Notes under the pieces: model-generated
Databases searched by the model: none
Seen by the model: only the letters and a program-made list of their open reading frames with translations
Told to the model about the DNA's origin: nothing
Assembly (NCBI GenBank): GCA_016710265.1
Contig: JADJJL010000007.1
Coordinates: 806,001 to 870,000, forward strand
Direction of reading: 5' to 3'
Source of the DNA: Saprospiraceae bacterium
GTDB taxonomy: Bacteria; Bacteroidota; Bacteroidia; Chitinophagales; Saprospiraceae
DNA: 64,000 bases
Translations under genes and position numbers: made by a program
Shown: positions 27,478-36,624 of the stretch, one piece after another
Layout: each line of letters begins with the position of its first letter
How positions within the stretch are numbered: the first letter of the stretch is position 1

Positions 27478-27756
27478 TTAACTCAAATGAGTTTTTACCT
27501 CTTTTTTAATTTCTTCTACCTTTTTACTGGCTTGATGTACTTTTACGCCGGCGTCTGCGATGGTTTCTTCAAACTGAGATGCAATTCCGTCCAACAACTC
27601 ATCAAACTTAAGTTTTAGTTCATCCTTGGTAGCATTTGCCTTTTGTGACAATTTCCTTCTGGTCTTAGAACCTTTGGCTGGTGCTAATAAAATTCCTAAA
27701 ACTGCGCCTATTGCCACACCCGCCAAGACACCGATTAAAACATTTGATTTACTCAT
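27478..27756 (-). CDS. YtxH domain protein
   Basis: 92 residues. One glycine-rich membrane helix (VLIGVLAGVAIGAVLGILLAPA) followed by GSKTRRKLSQKANATKDELK and a helical, Lys/Glu-rich tail, the hallmark of YtxH-type general-stress proteins. First gene of the three-gene minus-strand unit 27756 to 26691. The 251 bases upstream contain small AT-rich palindromes but no box I can call. Confidence 0.85.
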   Translation of the reverse strand: MSKSNVLIGVLAGVAIGAVLGILLAPAKGSKTRRKLSQKANATKDELKLKFDELLDGIASQFEETIADAGVKVHQASKKVEEIKKEVKTHLS

Positions 27757-28007
27757 AATTTATAAATTTATTTGACATAATATTTAGATACATTTTGAAA
27801 ATTTAGAATTTAAAATAAATATTCAATTTTAAATTAAAAAGAAACAGATTAAAGCGATTTGACGCGATTTGTAGCTATGGCAATTTACAAAAAAGGAGAT
27901 AAAGTAGTTATCTCGTCATTTTAGAAGATCTTCTAATCATATAAAACAAATGATCATTATTAAAGTTCCATTTTTCTAAAATAATTGCTATTTTAATGTT
28001 TAGAAAC

Positions 28008-29519
28008 TCATTTTTCGTATTCATAGCATCCTAGATCGGGCTGAACTGGATCCCTTAGAAATCCAGTCAAGTCAAAGTTTAAACTGGAGATAGGCAGCGC
28101 CTTTTTCTCTGCGATGGATAAACTGTCTAGGCGGTAATCATCCATATTCAGGTCACGAAAAAGGCTGTCCAAGGATGATTGAAAAATACAATCAATTGTA
28201 TGAACCCTAATAAAATCAGGGTAATTATTCGGAAATAGTAGCTCTTTAATTCTGAGTAAACTATTGTTCATTTTCAAATTAAATGCTACACGCTCCATTT
28301 GGTCTATAACCATCCAAAATTCATCCTGATTAGACCCTGTGATAATGCAATTGGTCAAATCCGCATTTAATGGATGCAATCGAATGTCTTCACAAAAAGG
28401 TGGATCTGCGCAATAAATGTTGGATAAAAAAACGGCAGACTCATCATTTCCCAAACTGACGAATGTATTGTAAGCTGCAACTAAATTTCCCCCATTTTGA
28501 AATGAAAGTGCCTGTTGGCCCTGATCAAAAAACAAACTGTTTTCCAACGTCAAATCAGCAGCCAGAGCGCTGATCCCTGAATACGTCTGATGAGAAAAGA
28601 TACATTGACTGACATGACATTCAGACAAAGAGTCCATTTGTAAACCTAGTAAGCTGTTTCTTATATCTGCATATTTAATGGAATTCCCTTTTGAAAATTG
28701 ATCCAATGCAATTCCCGACCATTGTCCCGGAATTTTTTGGTAAGAGCTTTCAAGTCTTACCCCGGTCATGAGGACTCTTTGATTGGATGTCCCATTTACT
28801 TTTAAACTGGCCTTGGGTCCAATGATCAATCGCCCATCATTGTAAAAGATGGTCCTTCCAGAAGTGTCTTTAAAAGAAGCCAAACCACCAAAAAAATGAA
28901 TTCTTGAGCCTGCCTCAATTTGCAAGGTTCCATTGTCCAGATAAACTATTCCATAAATTATATAAGGTTTGGGATCATTCCATACCAATGTTTGGCCTTG
29001 AAGGTCTATACCGACGATGTTTCTTTGATTGGCTTTGGAAGGATAATAATTGGCATTTTGTCCATAGGCTTCCAATGTGAGTACTTTTATACCTGTCGAG
29101 TTTTCTGCAATGACAGAATCCAAAATCACAAATGGACTTAGTTCAAGAGGATCATTTGGGTTAATGGTTACTTCGCAAAATAGATAAATGCTGTCATTAG
29201 GCCTTATATGGATTCCTTCAAAACTAAGACCGGATTTCCCGTTTAAATTCAAACGAAAATGGGAAGAATTTCCTCCGGCAAGGTAAATTCTATCGATTTG
29301 AATGCCTTCATTGGATGGATTGTAGAGCTTGACAAACTGGGTGGTAGAACCCAAGGTCGTAAAAACGGTATCAAAGCTGAGCGTATCGCTTGAAAAATGG
29401 ATGGGCAAATTGGATGAAAATACTTCTTCTTTAAGACAAGACGAGTAAAAAAAACCACTCAAAATCAATAGAATAGATCCAATTATGTATGAATTAGCAT
29501 TTTTTATGTTAAAAACCAT
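28008..29519 (-). CDS. Lipoprotein with Ig-like and right-handed beta-helix domains
   Basis: 503 residues. Lipobox FYSSC near residue 28. Residues ~40-150 resemble an ASPM/Hydin or choice-of-anchor Ig domain (LSFDTVFTTLGSTTQFVKLY, HFRLNLNGKSG). Residues ~190-400 have the repeated short strands of a right-handed parallel beta-helix (ITGSNQDEF, LENSLFFDQGQQALSFQNGG). Such domains bind or cleave polysaccharide, but no catalytic residues could be assigned. An outer-membrane-anchored role is inferred. Confidence 0.8.
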   Translation of the reverse strand: MVFNIKNANSYIIGSILLILSGFFYSSCLKEEVFSSNLPIHFSSDTLSFDTVFTTLGSTTQFVKLYNPSNEGIQIDRIYLAGGNSSHFRLNLNGKSGLSFEGIHIRPNDSIYLFCEVTINPNDPLELSPFVILDSVIAENSTGIKVLTLEAYGQNANYYPSKANQRNIVGIDLQGQTLVWNDPKPYIIYGIVYLDNGTLQIEAGSRIHFFGGLASFKDTSGRTIFYNDGRLIIGPKASLKVNGTSNQRVLMTGVRLESSYQKIPGQWSGIALDQFSKGNSIKYADIRNSLLGLQMDSLSECHVSQCIFSHQTYSGISALAADLTLENSLFFDQGQQALSFQNGGNLVAAYNTFVSLGNDESAVFLSNIYCADPPFCEDIRLHPLNADLTNCIITGSNQDEFWMVIDQMERVAFNLKMNNSLLRIKELLFPNNYPDFIRVHTIDCIFQSSLDSLFRDLNMDDYRLDSLSIAEKKALPISSLNFDLTGFLRDPVQPDLGCYEYEK

Positions 29520-29555
29520 AGACCATCAAACGTATATATATGGACAAAAATATAC

Positions 29556-29563
29556 TACTTTTG
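29556..29563 (+). promoter_or_regulatory. Possible -7 element (TACTTTTG) before the small ORF/glycosyltransferase genes
   Basis: TACTTTTG fits TAnnTTTG and lies 14 bases before the ATG of the 51-residue ORF, so the transcript leader would be very short. No clear -33 box was seen. Confidence 0.4.
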
Positions 29564-29577
29564 CAAAAAATTAGAAA

Positions 29578-29733
29578 ATGTCTGAAAATAAAGTATCCCA
29601 TGGCAAAGACTGGATGATCTTCTTGATTTCCACAGCTGTAATGTGTTTGTTACTTTGGGTCGCTCCAGCTTGGTTTTGGGTTCCATTACCCTTTGTACTT
29701 ACCTACCTGACTAAAGCTTTTGGCGCACTTTAA
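29578..29733 (+). CDS. Small hydrophobic membrane protein (51 residues)
   Basis: Short ORF with ATG at 29578 and TAA at 29731-29733. Translation starts MSENKVSHGKDWMIFLIST and continues with a long hydrophobic stretch (LLLWVAPAWFWVPLPFVLTY), then TKAFGAL. It has a -7-like box upstream and lies 14 bases before a glycosyltransferase gene, so it probably leads that operon. Coding character is supported by the soluble charged start followed by one or two membrane helices; no known family. Confidence 0.6.
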   Translation: MSENKVSHGKDWMIFLISTAVMCLLLWVAPAWFWVPLPFVLTYLTKAFGAL

Positions 29734-29747
29734 AATCTATCACCATT

Positions 29748-30437
29748 ATGGTGATTGACTTAATAACACCGGCGCTCAACGAAGAGAGAGCCATTGGTTT
29801 GGTCATTGAGGACATTCCAAAAGAGATTATTCGTCATATCATTGTCTGCGACAATGGCAGTACAGACCATACTGCAACTATTGCAAGAGAGAAAGGTGCC
29901 ATTGTTCTTTTAGAATTAGAGCGTGGATATGGAGCTGCCTGTTTAAAAGGGATGAATTGGCTTCAAAATTTATCTGATCACGAGAAACCCGACATAGTTG
30001 TTTTTATAGATGCAGATTATTCAGATTTTCCTGAAGAAATCCCAGAACTCGTAAAACCCATCTTGGAAAATAAAGCAGATTTTGTGATTGGATCTCGTGT
30101 TTTAGGAAATGCGGAAAGAGGTTCTTTGACCTTTGTTCAAAAATTTGGAAACTGGTTGGCGTCCGCTTTGATTCGTTTTTTATATGGTTACCAATTTACG
30201 GACTTGGGGCCTTTTAGAGCGATTAGATATAGTACTTTAATGAACTTAGGGATGAAAGATCGCAACTATGGTTGGACTGTGGAAATGCAAGTCAGGGCTG
30301 CAAAACAAAAAATTCGATGCACCGAAATACCTGTTTCTTATAAAAACCGAGTAGGAACTTCAAAAGTGTCAGGAACAATCAAAGGAAGTATACTGGCTGG
30401 ATATAAGATTTTATATACTATATTTAAGTTATTGTAA
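29748..30437 (+). CDS. Family 2 glycosyltransferase (dolichyl/polyprenyl-phosphate sugar synthase type)
   Basis: 229 residues, a single GT-A domain: VIDLITPALNEERAIGLVI, VCDNGSTDHT, VVFIDADYSDFPEE (DxD-type site) and GSRVLGNAERGSLTFVQKFG, as in DPM1-like enzymes that move a sugar from a nucleotide donor onto a polyprenyl phosphate. No membrane helices. Donor and acceptor are inferred from the family. First of three glycosyltransferase genes. Confidence 0.9.
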   Translation: MVIDLITPALNEERAIGLVIEDIPKEIIRHIIVCDNGSTDHTATIAREKGAIVLLELERGYGAACLKGMNWLQNLSDHEKPDIVVFIDADYSDFPEEIPELVKPILENKADFVIGSRVLGNAERGSLTFVQKFGNWLASALIRFLYGYQFTDLGPFRAIRYSTLMNLGMKDRNYGWTVEMQVRAAKQKIRCTEIPVSYKNRVGTSKVSGTIKGSILAGYKILYTIFKLL

Positions 30438-30521
30438 CAAATGGTAAATCTTGTCAATGTTTTGCTAAAGTAGCATTTTACTGAATTTTTATTTGGCCTA
30501 ACAGGTTACTTTTGTTCTAAT

Positions 30522-32003
30522 ATGGATATGCTACAAACCTTCCTGATTGGCATTTATACTGCCTGCCTTTTGTACATGACTTTTTTTTGTCTAGTACAAT
30601 TAAATTTATTAAAATCTTACAGATCGCATCGCAAACACAAAAAGCTATTACCCTCAGCTGACCGATTAGATCCAAATCTTCCAAAGGTGACTATACAGCT
30701 ACCCATTTTTAATGAAATGTATGTGGTCAACCGACTCATCGATCAAATCGTAAAACTAGATTATCCAAAAGATAAAATGCAAATCCAAATTCTGGATGAT
30801 TCTACAGACGATAGTTATTTTTTAGCAAAACAGAAAGCCGAAGAGTATAAAGCCTTAGGTTTCGACATAGAACATCGCCACAGAGCCAATAGACAAGGCT
30901 ACAAAGCCGGAGCGCTTAAAGAAGGAATGGAAAGCGCTACAGGAGAATTTATTGCTATTTTTGATGCAGACTTTTTACCTGAACCTGATTTTTTATTGAA
31001 AGCAATTCCATATTTCGAAAATAAAAACACTGCAGTTGTTCAAAGTCGCTGGACACATCTCAACGAGGATTATTCCTTACTTACAAAGTTACAGGCTTTC
31101 CAACTCAATGTTCATTTTACGGTAGAGCAAGCAGGACGTTGCGAAGCGGGACATTTTTTACAGTTTAACGGAACGGCCGGTATTTGGCGTAAATTGGCTA
31201 TTGAAGATGCCGGAGGATGGCATTCTGATACTTTGACCGAAGATTTAGACCTTAGCTATAGAGCACAGTTAAAGGGTTGGAAAATAAAATATGTGGAAGA
31301 CATTGTATGTCCAGCAGAATTGCCGGTAGATATTTATGGGTATAAATCCCAACAATTTAGATGGATGAAAGGAGGTGCTGAAAATTCTAAAAAATTATTG
31401 CCCATCATTTTAAAATCTGATCTTCCACTTAAAATTAAATTTTATTCTTGCTTGCATCTACTGTCCAGCAGTATTTTTCTGGTGATATTTTGGGTAGCAC
31501 TATTAAGTGTACCTGTACTTTACATTATGGATGATTTGGAACTGAAAGCTACATTTCTTGGATTTTGTTTGCTCGGAACCTTGTCTATGATGTCAATCTT
31601 TTATGAAGCCAATGTGGTGACCTGCCATCAGGACGAATCCAAATGGAATAGGATTAAACGATTTGCGCTTATGTTTCCAACTTTTATGGCTGTGTCAATG
31701 GGATTAAGTTTTCACAACAGTATAGCAGTGATACAAGGTTTTATGGGAAAAAAATCAAGTTTCGTCAGAACTCCCAAGTTTAGCATTGTTCATCAAAAAG
31801 AATCTTTTACTGACAAATCTTATTTTAGCAGCAAATGGGATTGGAAATTAATGATGGAATGTCTTATTTTGTGTTATTTCGGTTTTGCAATAGGGCTTGG
31901 ATTTCAAATTGATTATTTTGCATTTATGATGTTTCATATTATGTTGATGGTTGGTTTTGGGATTAATTTTATTTACTCTTTGAGGCATTTAAATTTCAAA
32001 TAA
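30522..32003 (+). CDS. Membrane family 2 glycosyltransferase (processive, QxxRW type)
   Basis: 493 residues. One N-terminal membrane helix, a cytoplasmic GT-A domain with the canonical Asp sets (QILDDSTDDS, AIFDADFLPEPDF, LTEDLDLSYRAQLKGW) and QQFRWMKGG (QxxRW), then about four to five C-terminal helices. The architecture is that of cellulose-synthase-like/CslA-type polymerases and some glucosyltransferases, so it may build an envelope glycan. Lies 84 bases after the preceding GT gene. Confidence 0.9.
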   Translation: MDMLQTFLIGIYTACLLYMTFFCLVQLNLLKSYRSHRKHKKLLPSADRLDPNLPKVTIQLPIFNEMYVVNRLIDQIVKLDYPKDKMQIQILDDSTDDSYFLAKQKAEEYKALGFDIEHRHRANRQGYKAGALKEGMESATGEFIAIFDADFLPEPDFLLKAIPYFENKNTAVVQSRWTHLNEDYSLLTKLQAFQLNVHFTVEQAGRCEAGHFLQFNGTAGIWRKLAIEDAGGWHSDTLTEDLDLSYRAQLKGWKIKYVEDIVCPAELPVDIYGYKSQQFRWMKGGAENSKKLLPIILKSDLPLKIKFYSCLHLLSSSIFLVIFWVALLSVPVLYIMDDLELKATFLGFCLLGTLSMMSIFYEANVVTCHQDESKWNRIKRFALMFPTFMAVSMGLSFHNSIAVIQGFMGKKSSFVRTPKFSIVHQKESFTDKSYFSSKWDWKLMMECLILCYFGFAIGLGFQIDYFAFMMFHIMLMVGFGINFIYSLRHLNFK

Positions 32004-32033
32004 GTAATTTACTTTATTTTTGTGAATTACAAT

Positions 32034-33416
32034 ATGCGAAATTCACAAAATAAGCTCTTTCAGTTTTTATCCATTATCCTATTTACAAGTGGAATTGGGT
32101 GGCTTGAATATTCGGGTAATAGAGCAAACTGCACGTCCGTCATTCTTCCATATGTCATTGTATTTTTGGTTTATCTTTGGATCTTGGGCTCAAGACCCAA
32201 TGCTCTTCAAATAAAGCAGTATTTGTTCTTTGGATTTATGGTAAGGCTCATTCTGCTGTTTTCCTTTCCAATTCTTTCTGATGACATCTATCGATTTTGT
32301 TGGGATGGTTTTCTACTCAACCAAGGGATAAACCCTTTTATGTACACACCTTCAGAAATTATGCAAATGAAGGAATTTAGTGATATACATTTGGGTTTAT
32401 CTAAAATTTATCCATTTCTAAATTCATCTGAATATCACAGTGTTTACCCTGCTTTCTCCCAATTTATTTTTGCAATCGCCAATAGAATTTCAGGATTTGA
32501 TATTGCTATTTTTAATGTTGTGCTAAAATTAATATTTCTCCTTGCCGACTTAATTATTGTGAAAAGTGCACTAAAATTATTAAAACATTTCAGACTTCCT
32601 AAAAAAAATATTCTCCTATACTTCTTAAATCCATTGGTCATTTTAGAGCTCAATGGAAACCTGCATTTTGAAATTTGGATGATTGCATTTTTTGCTATGT
32701 CTGTGTCTCAGTTGACCGATGCTCGTCCTTTAGCATCAGCACTAAGCTTAGCATTATCGGTACTTTCGAAAATGGTGAGCGCCATTGTTGTTCCCTGGTA
32801 TTTAATTCACCAAAGAAAAACTCAAATCATAAAATTCATACTGGCATTTTGTCTAATAATGGCCATCCAAACATTAATGATTCCCTGGACCAATGCAGGA
32901 ACCAGCGGATTCCTTTTGTATTTTCAAAAATTCGAATTTAATTCCAGTATATATATATTGCTAAGAGAATACTTTCACTCTAAGGAATGGTGGATCACCG
33001 AACAATACACTGCGTTGATTTTAAAGGGGCTTTTTGCTTTGATAGCAGTTTGCATATGGTTGTATGATATATTCCATAAATCTCAAACCAAATTTCATTT
33101 TAAATCGATTTGGATGCTGTGGTTTGCATACTTATGTACAAGTTCCACCATCCATCCCTGGTATTTAACACCACTTCTTTTTTTGGGCATTTTTACATTT
33201 CCTCTCAGTTCCGTAGTATGGTCATTTCTAATATTTGGTAGCTATATTTTTTACGATGATAGAGTCAAAGAATTTTTCCCATATTACGTGACCATTGAAT
33301 ATTTTATTTTGACTTTGGTATTTCTATACGAACTGAATATTCAACAGAGAACAAATAGCATATCCCTAAAAAAAATGCAGACTCCAAAAATCATTATTCC
33401 AGAGTCTGCCCGTTAA
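32034..33416 (+). CDS. GT-C-type polytopic glycosyltransferase (polyprenol-phosphate-mannose dependent type)
   Basis: 460 residues from ATG 32034 (a GTG 12 bases earlier also fits). About ten to twelve membrane helices. After the second helix pair is LSDDIYRFCWDGFLLNQGINPF, the acidic loop expected of GT-C enzymes (catalytic Asp pair), and downstream TSSTIHPWYLTPLLFL. It would use a lipid-linked sugar, consistent with the DPM1-like gene two positions upstream. Substrate not determinable. Confidence 0.82.
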   Translation: MRNSQNKLFQFLSIILFTSGIGWLEYSGNRANCTSVILPYVIVFLVYLWILGSRPNALQIKQYLFFGFMVRLILLFSFPILSDDIYRFCWDGFLLNQGINPFMYTPSEIMQMKEFSDIHLGLSKIYPFLNSSEYHSVYPAFSQFIFAIANRISGFDIAIFNVVLKLIFLLADLIIVKSALKLLKHFRLPKKNILLYFLNPLVILELNGNLHFEIWMIAFFAMSVSQLTDARPLASALSLALSVLSKMVSAIVVPWYLIHQRKTQIIKFILAFCLIMAIQTLMIPWTNAGTSGFLLYFQKFEFNSSIYILLREYFHSKEWWITEQYTALILKGLFALIAVCIWLYDIFHKSQTKFHFKSIWMLWFAYLCTSSTIHPWYLTPLLFLGIFTFPLSSVVWSFLIFGSYIFYDDRVKEFFPYYVTIEYFILTLVFLYELNIQQRTNSISLKKMQTPKIIIPESAR

Positions 33417-33437
33417 ACTGATTAACTAGAGGAATAT

Positions 33438-34433
33438 CTATAATTTTGAAAGAAAATATTTCAAATCGTCTAGTGAGATTGATTTAATATCTATTTTAAC
33501 CACCTCGTCTTTATAAATCTCTGAGGAAAAGTGTCCTAAATAATAATCCGTTTTTCCTTTACCAAGTACAATATATGTCACTTTTTCACCAATGGGTAAT
33601 GAAGAAAAACATACTTTAGCATTGGATGCTTCACAACAAGGTGCAATAACTACATTTAAATCATGAAACACGCAGAAAGTGCTGACCGTAATTTTATCAT
33701 TAGCCCCTGATGCTTCAATCTCTATGCAAGGTTCTGTTTTATCTCTATTTTCAAATTTTAAAAAATAATCACAGTTAACCCAATTAAGTCTTTCAGGAAA
33801 ACACTCTATTCCAACAACAAATCCACCTCCAGATGAATCTCTAATTTGCCACTCAGTGACAAATACATTGTCGGCAATGGAGGGATTTTGATCAGCCTCG
33901 ACCCAATTAATTCCAAAGCGGGTTTCTTCCCCATAAAACATTTCCATATTTGGATTTACCAGAGAAGCATCTTTTACTGGAATTTGAATGGTGTAGTTTT
34001 TACCTGGTGCTAGAGTCAAAGGCTTGCCATCACAGAAAGCTTCTACGTGCATCATTCCTGCAGATTCAAGAACCGCTTTTTCTGAATTCGTAGAAATTAG
34101 ATTTCTCACCATTTGATTTTTCTTATATGCTCTGATTATTACAAGCGTAACTACTTTATTTGGGAGCGGTTGTCCGTCCAAATAAAATGATTTTGGTTCA
34201 AAAATAATTCTTGAATGATCTTCGAAAGCATGAGTAATTCCGGACCAAGCCATAAATTGAATGGTATCTTTTGTGCCCAATGTTTTTTCCCATGCAGGCC
34301 ATAGCACATTTCTATCCACAGTAATTAAACTGGGTTCAATTCTGTCAATAAATTGATCAATATCTGTACAAGAAAATAAGAACATCATGAAGCTCATTGC
34401 CAATAATCGCAATTTCATATTTATACTTTTCAT
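33438..34433 (-). CDS. Lipoprotein of unknown function (downstream of sigma/fusion pair)
   Basis: 331 residues; lipobox FLFSC near residue 22. Two ATG codons five codons apart both fit. The mature part is mostly beta (KSFYLDGQPLPNKVVTLVII, PGKNYTIQIPVKD) and has a C-terminal segment with several Cys (CEASNAKVCFSS). I recognise no family. It follows the barrel-fusion gene by 74 bases on the same strand and may belong to its regulon. Confidence 0.7.
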   Translation of the reverse strand: MKSINMKLRLLAMSFMMFLFSCTDIDQFIDRIEPSLITVDRNVLWPAWEKTLGTKDTIQFMAWSGITHAFEDHSRIIFEPKSFYLDGQPLPNKVVTLVIIRAYKKNQMVRNLISTNSEKAVLESAGMMHVEAFCDGKPLTLAPGKNYTIQIPVKDASLVNPNMEMFYGEETRFGINWVEADQNPSIADNVFVTEWQIRDSSGGGFVVGIECFPERLNWVNCDYFLKFENRDKTEPCIEIEASGANDKITVSTFCVFHDLNVVIAPCCEASNAKVCFSSLPIGEKVTYIVLGKGKTDYYLGHFSSEIYKDEVVKIDIKSISLDDLKYFLSKL

Positions 34434-34507
34434 TATTTACTAATTTTAATAATAAACTTTATACAATGATGACTTTACAAAGCGAAACTTTGTTGCATCA
34501 GTAAATA

Positions 34508-35812
34508 TTAATTTATTTGATAACTAAGACCCAACTTTAAATTTGCAGAAAAATAATTCTCATTCACTCCGTAATCTTTTTTATTAAAAGGACTCATAAA
34601 ATACATGATACCAGGTTCTACAAAAAATCCAATTCGATCATATAAAGGAATAGACCAATTCAAATCCAGTGAGCCAAAAAGTCCCACATTTGTCTTGTAT
34701 ATTTCAAAACCGGAACCAGAACCAGTCGTAAAACTGGCACGCTGCAATGAAGGTTGATAAATGGTTCCACGATGAGTCGAGTAAAGGTTGATACCAATTC
34801 CAGGTTGGATGGACATGAATGTTATTCCAATTCTAACACCATAAGAGATTGACAAAGGAAGATGTATCATGCGATGAAAATTATGCGTTTTAATAATCCG
34901 GGTTCCTAAAATGGTGTCTAATCTTACCAAAATTGAATCTTGATATACTGCTACAATTCTATAATCATTATTGTTCTCATAGTTAAACTGTTCATAGATT
35001 TGTTGATACATTAAACCTGCACGAACAGTCCAATTTTTTTTATGATAAGCTGCACGAATTCCAGCTACAAATGACAATTGTGAAGATTCCGTATTTTTAC
35101 GAGCTGCAATGTATGCAGAAGTCTCTGATGCATTTTCTGATAATGAAAATGGATTATAGCCTGGTCCTGCATAAACTTCCAAACCTAGCCAGGGTCTACC
35201 TCCGCCTGAGAAACTATAACAATTTACACCCCCTTTAAACAGTTGAAAAGCTGGAATATCCAACAATGAAATGGATTTGCTTTCCAATATTTCAGCAGGA
35301 ATAATATCTGATTGATTAGCTAAGAAAGACCTTTCTTCATTTGCTTCATCAGCCAACAATGGCTCCATTGGCCTAGCAATTGGATCATTCGATTTAGACC
35401 ATATCGATGGTGAATCTTCAATTTTATTTATTGGATTAACTTCATTATTTGGCGAAGGATTTACTTTTGATAATTGCTTAGAATTAGAGTTGGTTTTTAA
35501 ATGATTGGTATGGTTTTTTTGATTGGAGTGAACATTGAGTGTTTTTGAAATTTCTGCAAGGGCTTTAGTAGGTGCGGGGACTGTCTCCACATTTATTGGA
35601 ACTGTTTTTTCCAAGAGTGCATCACTCTTTACAGATCTTGTATACATCCAGGTACTTAATAAAATTCCCGACGCCAATAAAGGAAACATCCAAAATGGAG
35701 TTCTTCTTTTTTTAGGTAAATGTGGTTTTACATTTTCCCAAATATATTCTGGCACTAGCTCATGGTTTAAATCTGCCATATTTTTAATTTTATTCATCCA
35801 TTCATCGTTCAT
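34508..35812 (-). CDS. Anti-sigma-like inner-membrane segment fused to an outer-membrane beta-barrel domain
   Basis: 434 residues. Residues 1-~38 are a cytoplasmic segment with the pattern VPEYIWENVKPHLPKKRR, followed by a membrane helix (about 39-60, FWMFPLLASGILLSTWMYT), a ~130-residue Asn/Ser/Pro-rich linker, and ~240 residues of outer-membrane-barrel-type strands (WLGLEVYAGPGYNPF, FVAGIRAAYHKKNWTVRAGL, YFSANLKLGLSYQIN). The ATGA overlap with the upstream ECF sigma gene suggests an anti-sigma partner. How one chain reaches both membranes is unclear. A second such gene pair is at 60.9-63.0 kb. Confidence 0.8.
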   Translation of the reverse strand: MNDEWMNKIKNMADLNHELVPEYIWENVKPHLPKKRRTPFWMFPLLASGILLSTWMYTRSVKSDALLEKTVPINVETVPAPTKALAEISKTLNVHSNQKNHTNHLKTNSNSKQLSKVNPSPNNEVNPINKIEDSPSIWSKSNDPIARPMEPLLADEANEERSFLANQSDIIPAEILESKSISLLDIPAFQLFKGGVNCYSFSGGGRPWLGLEVYAGPGYNPFSLSENASETSAYIAARKNTESSQLSFVAGIRAAYHKKNWTVRAGLMYQQIYEQFNYENNNDYRIVAVYQDSILVRLDTILGTRIIKTHNFHRMIHLPLSISYGVRIGITFMSIQPGIGINLYSTHRGTIYQPSLQRASFTTGSGSGFEIYKTNVGLFGSLDLNWSIPLYDRIGFFVEPGIMYFMSPFNKKDYGVNENYFSANLKLGLSYQIN

Positions 35813-36354
35813 AAGGATAATTTTAATTCAGGATACTCTTTACTTAATCGATTTGCTAAGAAATTTTTTGCCCTAAATAATTGTGACCTGCAAGTAGTCT
35901 CTTTAATTTGTAGCATTTCTGCAATCTCATCGTACTGATAACCTTCAATTACAAATAAGTTAAAAACCGTGCGATACCCCACCGGCATTTGATCCAGGAG
36001 AGATCTAATTCTCTGGTAATCCATTTGAGAAATAATATCCGGATTTACTGTCAGATTTTGATGATGCTCTGCCAAATCAAAATCAGTCTCCGGGAATTTT
36101 TTACGAATAGAAGTCAAACAAGTGTTGACCATAATTCTCCTCACCCATGCAGCCAAAGGACCGGAAGCCGTCCACTGGTGGAGATTTTGAAAGATCTTAA
36201 TAAAGCCATCCTGAACTGCATCCTCGGCTTCTGCTTTAGATGTAAAATATCGCATACATAAGCTCAACATAGATGAGGCATGGGCATCAAAAAGCTGTTT
36301 ACAAGCCTGTTGATCACCATCCAGACATTTTCTGACAAGAGCGGCATCATCCAT
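35809..36354 (-). CDS. ECF-type RNA polymerase sigma factor
   Basis: 181 residues from ATG 36354 (a GTG one codon earlier also fits). Sigma region 2 (ACKQLFDAHASSMLSLCMRY, EDAVQDGFIKIFQNLHQW) and region 4 HTH (LLDQMPVGYRTVFNLFVIEG, YDEIAEMLQIKETTCRSQLF) are clear. Overlaps the downstream fusion gene by four bases, the usual arrangement of a sigma factor with its regulator. Confidence 0.95.
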   Translation of the reverse strand: MDDAALVRKCLDGDQQACKQLFDAHASSMLSLCMRYFTSKAEAEDAVQDGFIKIFQNLHQWTASGPLAAWVRRIMVNTCLTSIRKKFPETDFDLAEHHQNLTVNPDIISQMDYQRIRSLLDQMPVGYRTVFNLFVIEGYQYDEIAEMLQIKETTCRSQLFRAKNFLANRLSKEYPELKLSL

Positions 36355-36534
36355 CACGTAAATATGACTCTATTTAGAGGATTAATGTTGCAAGCGTAGT
36401 AAAAAAATATGGGTGGGTGATATGATTTGGTTTTCAATTCAAACTTTCAATGTCACATAATATTTATTATTATATTTAATGTATTAATTATCAATACCAC
36501 ATCTAATTTTAAGCAAATTTATGGCAAAGTGTTG

Positions 36535-36576
36535 CACTAAAAAACAGAACCCCTTACTTACCAAGCAAGGGGTTCT
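36535..36576 (-). terminator. Intrinsic terminator of the giant gene
   Basis: Perfect stem AGAACCCCTT (36546-36555) with AAGGGGTTCT (36567-36576), followed in the minus direction by a T-run. It lies 48 bases after the stop of the 4245-residue protein gene. Confidence 0.88.
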
Positions 36577-36624
36577 TTGAAAACGAAACCGATTACTACA
36601 CACTAAATCTTCAAAAAGGAGACC

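Noticed and set aside
30492..30514. Promoter TTTG/TACTTTTG directly before the second glycosyltransferase
   Set aside because: The boxes are only 11 bases apart and the -7 box is seven bases from the ATG, too close for a normal leader; left unannotated.
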